A program made the translations under genes and the position numbers. Source: Acanthaster planci (taxonomy: Eukaryota; Echinodermata; Asteroidea; Valvatida; Acanthasteridae). From it: DNA of 64,000 nt. The notes beneath the pieces are model-generated. The model made no database searches and was not told the origin of the DNA. It worked only from the letters and a program-made list of their open reading frames with translations. The stretch lies in the NCBI RefSeq assembly GCF_001949145.1, contig NW_019091359.1, forward strand, positions 3,921,397 through 3,985,396, written 5' to 3'. Below, piece after piece: positions 56,101 to 64,000 of the stretch. The first letter of the stretch is position 1, and the number at the start of each line of letters is the position of its first letter.

Positions 56101-59100
56101 ACATTTTGCTTTTTGTGGTTTTTTTAATTTCCTCTTGTAGCACTCTTTGGACAACACAAACTGTGATGAAAATGGTAGCTTGGCCCTAGACGGTACCACT
56201 TTGATTTTATTGCCCGTGCATGTATTGACACTGTTGTGCTAAGAGAAGGAATTTGAATTGACAGAGGACGCAATTTACAGGATGATGAGTCCTGTATCTG
56301 TAGTGAGCAGTGAGCCACTCAAAATACAGTTTGTTGATGTGCAGTGTCTCTGCTTGTCTGTTCACTTTACCACTAGGAATAGACCAAATGCGCCCGCTAA
56401 GTCACATGACCTATAGTGGATATTAATTACATGCATCATCAAACAGGGAGTCCACCAAAACTAAAGTGTTTCACAAGTATCATTTACCTAAAATAAAGCT
56501 GACAGTAGGTACCCCACTCAGATTACTGATGTGCTAGGTACAGTACTATAAATTGGCTTTATTGTTTGTAAACAACACTCTAACACATGTTGCTTTGGGG
56601 TTGATACCTACTTTAGGTCATGTGATCTACATGTAACTGGTGCAATCGGTTTATAGGCCTATTTCTCCCTCTGACTGGAAAATGAAATGTGAATGCTGAA
56701 CAAGAAACTGAACATGATCAGTAGTCATGATGAAAATAATGTAGCAGTCAATATGAACATCTGCAGTGCACAATTACAATGAGTGCCCGTTGTTGCACCA
56801 TATTTCTTTTGTTAGATCTTCCTAGTGAGTGTATCTCAAAGACATCTTACAACACTACACAGCATTTTAAATGAAAATTTTGGACTTCAGAATTGGTATG
56901 CCATTTGGTTTTGGTAGAATGATGTCACAAACTAACACGAATTATGCTCAAACTTAGGTATCGATTTGATCCCCAGGAATACTGGGAGAGAATTACAGAG
57001 ATGTGTTGGCCCAAACACTATTATGCTTTTATGAAGAGAAGAAGGGGAAAGCAATAAAAAAGGCACAAAGGTCCTGGAACCTAGACTAAAAATGGCAGAA
57101 AAACTGACATAGATAGAAATGGGAAGTAACCAGTTTTGTTCGGCGTTTGAAACGGAGAAGTTTTGCATTCCAATCAAGACTCTGATAATGCTGTTTCAAA
57201 TAAATCAAAGTTTCTAACATTTGATCTCCAACCAAATATTCAATAGCAATTTGCTGGGCTGGTTTGAATATTTGAGAAAAAATATAGTTAACTCTTCTTA
57301 TTACCAAATTCACAGGACCCATTAAAAAGGTCCATTCCACCATAATTTGGTGTACGCAGTGCAGTGGATTCCGATGCTTAAATCTCATTTTTTACATGCA
57401 CCGACATGAATGTGCATGATGCCAAAATATAATATAATATTTATGTTTAATTAATCAAATCCGGTGTAAACACTTTGAAATAATAAACTTCAATGTATGT
57501 ACATTTGAGACGAATAAAGGAAATAAAAGCGTCATTTTGATCTGCATGGTCAAATGAATCCGCCCATTAGTAATCTTTCTTGTACAAATTGTTTCATTTC
57601 TATTTTACTGTCTGTCTAGCATTTAATTTTTGATTAGTTGAACAACCATGATTGATTGATTTTTGAGTTTATCACCCCCATGAGATGTTGCTGAAGGAGT
57701 ACGATGTTATAAAGGTTCATTGTGATTGGATAGTTGTGTCTTCAAAATGTAGATGTATTGAGTGCATGTAGATGTGAGTGCACAAGCTCATTGGTGGGAA
57801 GGCAGGCATGCGTGTTTTTTTTACTAATAATTCTTTTTGATATGAATAATTCAGTGATTGGTTTATCCGTTCCTGTTGGGTTCCTACTGTAAAGATCATT
57901 TATTGTTCTGATATTATTTTGACCTTGGGGCTGGAGTAGATCTACCTTTTCTTTCCTAGAAACTAACTAAAAGAGGTTGAAAAGAGCTAACTTACCAGGT
58001 ATGTGGGGTGTGTTCTTGTATCGGAGGAAGCGAATGAATTTTATTGTGGTGCAGGGGTCGTGATATTGGGTTCTTTCAGATTACTGCCTTTCTTTTAACC
58101 CTTTTCTAATTTTTTGATCTCTTTATTATATGGGAAGTGGTAAGAAGAAGTCAGCTGTCTTGCCCCTTTTGTTGCAGGGAATTACGCTGATCTCAGTGTT
58201 GAAGGATTGTCTATAGAAAAAAACAGCAAAATGAGTTATTGGTCTTAAGGGTGCAGTTTTTAACGGCCATGAGAACTGTGCCTGCTCGCGTAATTTAAAA
58301 TTACAAATTTATTTTGTTTCTAAATGTTATAGGCCTGTCATGAACCTTGCAACATGAAAATAATTGATTTGCGGGTACATTGAGTGAAATGGTTCATCAC
58401 CGATAGTGTGTGAACATTTATTATCATATTAATACTTTACCCAAAGCACTCGCAACTGAATTTCAAGTTGTCTCATTATTGGAAACATTGTGAAAAAAAT
58501 CGAAATCTGTCTGGTGATAAAAGTGAGTCACATGCATGATATATCAAAAGCCACTATTTACAGTAGTAAACCAGCAAGTCAATTCCTGCAAAAACTTTAT
58601 CAATGTATCTGTGATAATCTTTGTACCACGAATACACATGAAGAATAATATCAACCAGTGCTTTGTAATACCAGTTATTGCTCTGCAAAACATTTACAAG
58701 CTTTTCCTGCAACTTTTAGCTAGTACTGTATGCAGTTTAAACTGGTGCATAAAAAGATGATCAGTGAGTTTTAAATATTTGAACATTATAAGTCGAATGC
58801 AGTTTTAAATATTCGAATACTGAATTATTAAAAAATGAAAAGGACACTAGACACTGAAGGTATCGCGGTTTTGAAGCTCAGTTTTCAAGTGGCTATGTTG
58901 AGAAAGATGTCATTTTTTTAATCATCCAGGTTTAACAGTGATTAAAACAATGATTAAATTTTTGATTAAATGTATCTTTATTATTATATCTATGTTAACA
59001 ACTTGTATTTTTGCTTTGTGTACGTAGATTCAGAGGAAGCAGGTACTACTGCTGGCCATAATTTATTACTGGACCTTCAGTCTCGTTATAATGAAGACAT

Positions 59101-62100
59101 GGATGCCTTGATGGCTTTGCTGCGACGTCAACAGGGCAACGAAATGAGTGAAAGGGAGAGACAGGCATTACTACTCCGATTGAGGAGGGAGAAGAGACGG
59201 GCAGCCATGGAGGATAACTTTGATGAGGCAGCACTTCTCCTTGGCTTGGCTGAGAGGAACAAACTCAATATGGAAGAAAGGTTAGTACTGAAGTACAACC
59301 TGCAATAATTATGACAAGTTTTATGGACAAGAATCTTGTCTGTCACTGTGACAGTAATCTGGCATGTCACAGTTCACTGAGAAGTTATGCATACTTTGGG
59401 CTTCAATGGAATCTCATAAGAAAAACCATCGGCATTCTCTGGTTGGATTCTAGCCCAAAGCCTCAAGCTTACTAGTGAGGATGGCAGGCAACCTATGTAG
59501 ATTCAAATATGAAATTGCAAAACTTGATTCCAAATATTTTACTTTTTAAATTTACCAACTAAATTGAGGGTTGATTTTCACATAACCAGTAGAGAAACTA
59601 AATGTTTAGACAAGCCTGTGGTTTAATTACCCATTTAACTCTAATGTAATACATGCAGAGATGTTCTAGTCCATTAGGCCCCTACATGTATGTGTTAATG
59701 TGAATTGTATATTTGCATTGTAACCTTTCAGGATGAAAGCTGATCGAGAACGTCAGTTGCTGTTAGCAAGAGAACGTTTAGGAAACCGTCAGCGTCGTCG
59801 AACTGAAGGGAAAGAAGAAATTGGCAACCATGAGGAACTTTCTGTACCTGCTGAAGGTTAATTTAACATTTAGCTCAAACTTTAGATGCTAGCTATAAGG
59901 AAAATTTTGCTTCTTCGGATTTCTTGGAACTTCCTGAAGCTTATACTTATGAAAAGAGGAAAATAAGTTCTTTTACAGGGAATTTAGCTACAATAAAGAC
60001 AATTCAAGTTTTAGAACTCCATCAGTTCTTTGTGAGTACATATATTAGACTGTCACAAAATATGACTGGAATTACAGGTGATATTAATGGTTGGCGTGAG
60101 ACTGTCCTCAAGGAGCTGGACCGTAAGCATATCCTGGAGAGGGAACTTCTACTGACTATCCTGACTGATGAAGGCAGTGAGGAGTTAAGAGATGCAGCCA
60201 GACAGATGGTACAGAAAGCCAGGCAAGAGAGGTTGCAGGAACTCAAAGAAGAGGCAGAAAAACTTAACCCTGACAAGAAAGGTAATGTGGATCACAAAAC
60301 AAAGAATCCAAGGCACTTTGAAGTTAACTCTATAGAGTGATGATTGTGTTCCATAACCTTGGTAGAGGGACGAAAAAGGATACTTTGTAATGTAACCAGT
60401 ATTATTTGAGGATATTTGTTGATTCAAATATGGCACAGCATTCACTTGAGTATTACACATCTGAAATGCATAAATCTGTTGCATTGTACAATTTGTTACA
60501 ATTTTCAGGAAGAGACAAAGTCGTCCCAAATAATTTTTTATATCAAATTTCCTTTTTTTTTTTTTTTCCAAATCAACTAGGCTATGTGATGCCTACATCT
60601 TGGTGTAATCATTCTTACCAAATTTACTGAAATCAGCCAAATAAAGATGATATCTGAGAGGCAAAATTCAACTAAATAGTATTTGTCATTTTCACAGAGA
60701 GACAAAATTGTCTTTCATAGATATAGCATTAGTAATAAAGGGCAAAGTCTCTTCGCTGCTTTGATGAGACAAATTTGACACTGGAAATTTATACAAATTA
60801 ACAATTTGCACCTGGCATGTGTGCCGTTTTCCCAAAGAGACAAAAGTCACATCAATTTTAGCATTTTCACAAACAGAAAAAAGTGTCTGTTTACAAAGTA
60901 CACAAATTTAATCGACTTCTAGAAATATTGTAGTAGTAGGCATGAACAAGATGGACATGATACCAAAATTGTCCATGGACAAAAACACCCTGTATCGACA
61001 AGCTACATTATAACTAACACTCTATGCGTCGTGCGGTGCCTGGCTTTGCGTGGAACCACAGCTAAGAACAGTTGGATCCAAGACTAAGCACTGCTGTGAA
61101 ATCAACCATGATCATGTCAAGTGTGCGAGCACCACGTGGTGAATTTTTCACAGAATTTTGCAGTGAATCAACATATTCAGGAGATGAAAAATTATTGTGG
61201 ACCATTTCAGATGATGTAAACTCTTGTTGAAATCAAAATTTTATGGAAGAGGTGAGTGCGTGTGGTACTGTACATCATCACGGACACGGATTGGACTCTT
61301 GTACAATGCAGCACCGATTTTTACTTGTTCATGGTAATACTGGGAATATTCTGATTCTTCATGAAAACTTCTGAATTTTGGGGAGAAGGATTCCGAATTC
61401 TTAATAGCCAATGTTAGGAGGTCTATACCTCTGACATTACTGTGCTGAGTGTTGCACTGATGTTAATATAAGCAACATACTCAAATGTATGGCCAAAAAT
61501 AACTGTAGGCTGGAAACCTAAACTTATATTTACCAGAAATGGTCCCATCAGCCAGAAATAGTCACATCAGCCAGAAATAGTCACATCAGCCAGAAATAGT
61601 CATGTGTGAATGCAGTGTAAATCAAACAGAATTAGACTTGTTCAAATTAAGGCTATTTGTTGTTGTGACAGCTGTTTGTAATATATTGCAGAAGAGAAAG
61701 AGGGTCATCGAGACATTCTTGAAGAAGCTGGTGCCATCAAGAGCATTCTGAGGACCATAAGTCTAACAACCAAGAGACATGGTCAAAAGGTTGAAATGGA
61801 TGAAGTCCACGCTAGTATTTTAGCTGACCTCCAAGAGGAACAAGAAAGAGAGAGTGAAGTGGTTATGGCTGGCCTTGTCTCCATGGTAATGATCTGAAGC
61901 CGGTTAAAGGCACAAATTATGTATTATTTATAGATAATGACATGAAAGTGTTAATATCCATTTTTACAAGATGGTACTCATTTTGCACTTGATCAAGAAC
62001 CCCAGCTTCAGCATATATTTGTACGTTTGGTATTTAGTTGTATTTTGTCTTTGCATCTGGTTTTTACTGTAAGGGGCTTGTTTAGGGTTGGATATATTAC

Positions 62101-64000
62101 CACATGTAAACAATGAATAACAGATGAATAACCACATTGTATATTATATTTCCAAAGTTTAATCACTTGCGAATCACTTTGAATGGACATCGTATGATAC
62201 CAATTTCCTTAACACAGAAAGGATTTTAATGGACAGCATATGATCAGCCAAAATGTCACTTTACCTTTTACAAACAGCAGATACTTGATGTGGTATTCTT
62301 TTTTTATTCTTTATTTACCAAAATTATTTTCTGTGAAACAGTACCTTAATTTTATAGTTCTTATGGTCATACTCGTGTAGAGTGAGGAAGAGTTGTCCAA
62401 GATGCGTATAAAGCAGATATGGGAGGTTAAGATGGGCATTGGCAAGAATGTTCTGAATGTCTTCACCCAATATGAAGGAGCAGCTGAAGACGATGCCATC
62501 TTAAAGGTTAGAGTTTTGATCAACCCAGTAATTTTCATTGACACTGTATGCATCCCTGGGCAGGCCTCATTACAGAGGCTTTGCAGTTGTTAAAGCAATT
62601 ACCTGTGAAATTATGGTATGCAAACATGCATTGTCTGAAAGTCTGCTTTTCATATTTATCAAATTTTGTCAGTGCACAAAACTTGTAATTTGGATTGGTT
62701 TGGAGCACTAAAACACTGCCTGGTTCTGGATCAGGCTTCAAGATTCCTTTGAAATAGTGTCAGCATTCTTTTAATAACAATTCGTGTGCTTTTCTGTTGT
62801 TGCCTTCATTGTTCATTCCCTAAAGGCTCTGGACAAGAAGTACGATGCTTTGAAAGACAAGCTGCTCATTGACATATTGCGGAGTCATTTAGGAGAGAAA
62901 GAGTGGGCTAGAATGAAGGAGCAAGATAGACAGAAGAAGCTCTTGGACCTAAGACAAGAAGAAAGAAGACTACGCAAAGAAGGTATCATACAGATGTCTT
63001 TCTGTAGGAGTTACTGTAGGTTCAGGTATTCTGCTGTTGTTGGAGCTTCCATATCCAAGGGATAATTGACTATGGTGATAAATAATCGTGGCCTGGGGCA
63101 TGCATAGCATCTTCAGCTTCGCCTTGGAGCAGGATGCGTCCCTCAGGTGTTCAAAACATGAATTCCCACATCACAGTAGTCAGCAATTGTTAAGTATAAT
63201 GGTACTCCCTAGTGCTCCTTGAAAAAAACATTGGCAGCTTTGAAGACTGCAAAAAAATGGGCTGGTACAGTTAGCTCAGGCGGTTAAGCAACTTTACAAG
63301 TACCTTTGGCTTTGAAGTTTGCAGAGTTCAATCTTACTTTAATGAATTTTGTGTGTTCAACATCCATTATTAATTTGACATTAAATAGTGTTCTTTTGAT
63401 TCACCTTAGGCAAAATGGATGCCCTAGCTGCTCTCCTAGGAAATCATGCCAAGACGCAGGCAGACCTTAAGAAACTGATGGGGGACAGCCGAACTGACTA
63501 CCAGGAGAAACTTAAGATGAGAATTGAGAGAAGGAAAAAGAAAATTGCTGAAGGTAAGAAAGATATCCATCTATAACGTTGGAATAATATTTAAAAAAAT
63601 GAATAACCAGAAATACAATTTGTCTCCTTGGTTGATGTCAACCTGTTGTATACATTGCAATGCATATTCTACGCTATACATGTATATGGCTCTCCCTGAT
63701 TTGATTAAATGTAGAGAAATACATGTATACTTTCGTGATTGGTCTTGTTTGGCCGTAGGTTGTTCATAAAAGTATGCAGTAAATGCTCCCTTTATTTGCA
63801 GTGAATTAAGAATGTTTCCATATTCAGAATGTTTCCATATTCAGTGTTGTAACTGTTCAGACTTGTTAGCTGCATGCTTGCCTTTTAAAACAAAATACTT
63901 TGTTTTGGAACCGTCATTTTTCAAAGTGAGCACAAAGTTACAATCTTATTTTTTGATGAAGGTGGAAACCTGGATGACATAGAAGAAGAACTGTCAGAAG
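45501..64000 (+). CDS. Unrecognised EF-hand and helical super-repeat protein (5' part, runs off window)
   Basis: Exons with fully consistent phases: 45501-45650, 46757-47155, 48156-48244, 48606-48775, 48904-49197, 50282-50522, 51485-51668, 52468-52676, 53124-53247, 54121-54278, 55304-55475, 55939-56068, 59028-59280, 59732-59856, 60078-60281, 61692-61885, 62381-62506, 62826-62982, 63410-63553, 63962 to the edge. They encode 1,187 residues without a stop. The start ATG has context ATTACCATGG, 20 nt after an acceptor at 45480. I do not recognise the family. Residues 1-135 hold two or three degenerate EF-hands; residues ~241 onward are charged helices arranged as a ~412-residue super-repeat. No signal peptide or membrane segment is seen, so an intracellular structural or scaffold protein is likely. 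Automatic annotation may call it trichohyalin- or golgin-like by composition alone. Confidence 0.85.
45651..46756. other. Intron 1 (coding) of super-repeat gene with retroelement-like debris
   Basis: 45780-46250 ends in GTTGGATGTGGTAAATAAAT with an AATAAATAAATAA tail, resembling the 3' end of a non-LTR element. 46310-46720 is distinct GC-richer sequence that looks inserted but is not recognised. Confidence 0.35.
47346..48011. mobile_element. pogo/Tigger-like nonautonomous element, copy 2 (super-repeat gene intron)
   Basis: 666 bp. The left end CAGTCGACTCTCG and right end CGAGAGTCGACTG are perfect 13-bp inverted repeats, flanked on both sides by TA (47344-47345 and 48012-48013), the target duplication of Tc1/mariner-class elements. 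There is no transposase ORF, so it is a deletion derivative or MITE. It is related to 27218-28475. Confidence 0.85.
48688..54228 (+). CDS. Super-repeat unit 1 (residues ~241-656)
   Basis: Four anchor segments mark the unit: A LLEALEQKYDILREKLLWEA (Tyr 253), B LLIDLHKRYMKEREFLLSVL (Tyr 383), C VVRQLLKKHSHECEVMIYLL (His 504), D VLADLQQKQAQEVEKVVVEM (Asp 601). All share a pattern of hydrophobic-x-x-Leu, two polar residues, Lys/Arg plus Tyr/His, and a Glu-rich turn into a second Leu-rich helix, so they may be related smaller repeats about 60-130 residues apart. After A comes a conserved W-x-x-M-S-E-x-E-Q-Q block (PIWSSMSEGEQQEQ). Introns fall at residues 269, 367, 447, 509, 578 and 620. Confidence 0.75.
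49230..50160. repeat. Degenerate 'GTAGCTACCATGTTGG' minisatellite split by a foldback insertion
   Basis: Units such as GTAGCTACCATATTAGCCAC, CCGCCATGTTGGTTACTAC and ATAGCTACCATATTGGTCTC recur at 49255-49320 and 49862-50160. The middle (about 49320-49860) is unrelated sequence with several palindromes and a large hairpin. Confidence 0.65.
49703..49865. mobile_element. 163-bp hairpin (foldback MITE)
   Basis: The left arm 49703-49777 (with CAGCATGGTTT, AGTGGGAATTACTGGTCCC, CGAGGTGTAAG) pairs with the right arm 49794-49865 (CTACACCTCGGGACAAGTG type, AAACCATGCTG), leaving a ~16-nt purine-rich loop. Identity is about 85 percent. It lies inside an intron. Confidence 0.85.
54229..62485 (+). CDS. Super-repeat unit 2 (residues ~657-1067)
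   Basis: Anchors recur in the same order: A LVEALEAKYDVLREKILTDQ (Tyr 669), B LLLDLQSRYNEDMDALMALL (Tyr 794), C VLKELDRKHILERELLLTIL (His 917), D ILADLQEEQERESEVVMAGL (Asp 1013). Offsets from unit 1 are 416, 411, 413 and 412 residues. The block after A reads SQWLMMSEQERQRLL, then ERQLRREGKMDELARLI. A short acidic Ser/Asp linker (DSDESDESDSEE) precedes B. Introns at residues 773 (phase 1), 857 (phase 2) and 1032 (phase 0) sit at equivalent places to 367 (phase 1), 447 (phase 2) and 620 (phase 0) of unit 1. Confidence 0.78.
56378..56664. mobile_element. Foldback MITE, copy 2 (intron of super-repeat gene)
   Basis: It shares end sequences and inner arms with copy 1 at 2393-2697: GCTAAGTCACATGACCTATA at the left, ACTTTAGGTCATGTGATCTA at the right, and the central TACCTAAAAT/ATTGGCTTTA blocks. 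It is more diverged and has a short left-arm insertion. Confidence 0.72.
56932..57388 (-). pseudogene. Possible LINE reverse-transcriptase C-terminal remnant
   Basis: Two overlapping minus-strand frames read as one broken product. The downstream frame has SRTFVPFLLL ... FGPTHLCNSLPVFLGIKSIP, reminiscent of the R-x-F-x-P ... FGPxLWNSLPxxLRxIxS ending of CR1/L2-type reverse transcriptases. A frameshift near 57090-57177 separates it from the upstream frame. Resemblance is short, so this is tentative. Confidence 0.35.
60282..61691. other. Intron of super-repeat gene
   Basis: 1.4 kb with no coding signal. It contains a poly-T run at 60553-60568 and a 19-bp tandem repeat at 61533-61604. Confidence 0.55.
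61533..61604. repeat. 19-bp tandem repeat, nearly 4 copies
   Basis: Units CCAGAAATAGTCACATCAG start at 61533, 61552, 61571 and 61590. The first has two substitutions and the last is partial. Confidence 0.95.
62486..64000 (+). CDS. Super-repeat unit 3, first part (residues ~1068-1187)
   Basis: Anchor A returns as ILKALDKKYDALKDKLLIDI (Tyr 1080, 411 residues after unit 2), followed by KEWARMKEQDRQKKLL and ERRLRKEGKMDALAALLG. This parallels unit 2 almost residue for residue, including LKKLMGDSRTDYQEKLKMR against LQKLMGKNREEYEKQLAAR. The acidic linker GNLDDIEEELSE begins at the last exon (63962, after GATGAAG), cut by the window edge. Unit 3 exons break at different points in A, so not all introns are shared. 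Confidence 0.78.
63264..63340 (+). repeat. tRNA-like SINE head (A and B boxes)
   Basis: TTAGCTCAGGCGGTTAAGCA (A box, 63271-63290) is followed ~50 nt later by GAGTTCAATCT (B box, 63324-63334). The stem pairing of a real tRNA is absent. It resembles the A-box region at 3664 and sits in an intron of the super-repeat gene. Confidence 0.45.

Larger units (their letters stand above)
56069..59027. other. Largest intron of super-repeat gene (3 kb)
   Basis: It contains MITE copy 2 (56378-56664) and a possible reverse-transcriptase remnant on the minus strand (56932-57388). The remainder is AT-rich with nothing recognised. Confidence 0.5.

Overview
This is nuclear DNA from a multicellular animal. The coding regions are short, phase-compatible exons with GT/AG boundaries, separated by AT-rich introns of about 0.1-3.5 kb. 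There are no operons or ribosome-binding sites. The palindrome TACATGTA recurs in introns and spacers, which I associate with marine invertebrate genomes such as echinoderms, hemichordates, amphioxus and some molluscs. The host cell factor gene keeps one recognisable vertebrate-type proteolytic repeat, so I lean towards an invertebrate deuterostome. That placement is inference only.

Three genes explain nearly all the coding signal. (1) Positions 1594-16028, plus strand: the 3' two thirds of an FRMD4A/B-type FERM scaffold gene. It has FERM lobe F3, a cytohesin-binding CUPID coiled coil, a 582-codon Ser-rich exon, PPxY motifs and a PDZ-type C-terminus. The 5' exons lie before the window. A symmetric 99-nt exon (3037-3135) would insert 33 residues inside F3. 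(2) Positions 41362-24562, minus strand: a complete 20-exon HCFC1 (host cell factor 1) gene of 1,430 residues, with Kelch propeller, split fibronectin-III module, Thr/Val-rich centre, one OGT-type proteolytic repeat, acidic region, C-terminal FN3 tandem and NLS. It converges on FRMD4. (3) Positions 45501 to the window end, plus strand: an unrecognised EF-hand and helical-repeat protein, divergent from HCFC1. At least 20 exons give 1,187 residues before the window cuts it. After an EF-hand N-terminus it is built of a ~412-residue super-repeat, with two full copies and a third beginning. Several intron positions and phases are conserved between copies.

The spacers are 16806-24561 (convergent, with no supported gene) and 41363-45480 (divergent, with promoter-like features). 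Introns carry two copies of a foldback MITE, two copies of a pogo/Tigger-like element, a 163-bp hairpin, several minisatellites, LINE/SINE-like debris and tRNA-like SINE heads. FRMD4 (cortical polarity scaffold) and HCFC1 (nuclear cofactor) have no known joint pathway, so their adjacency looks incidental. The tandem-repeat EF-hand protein is the least explained item.
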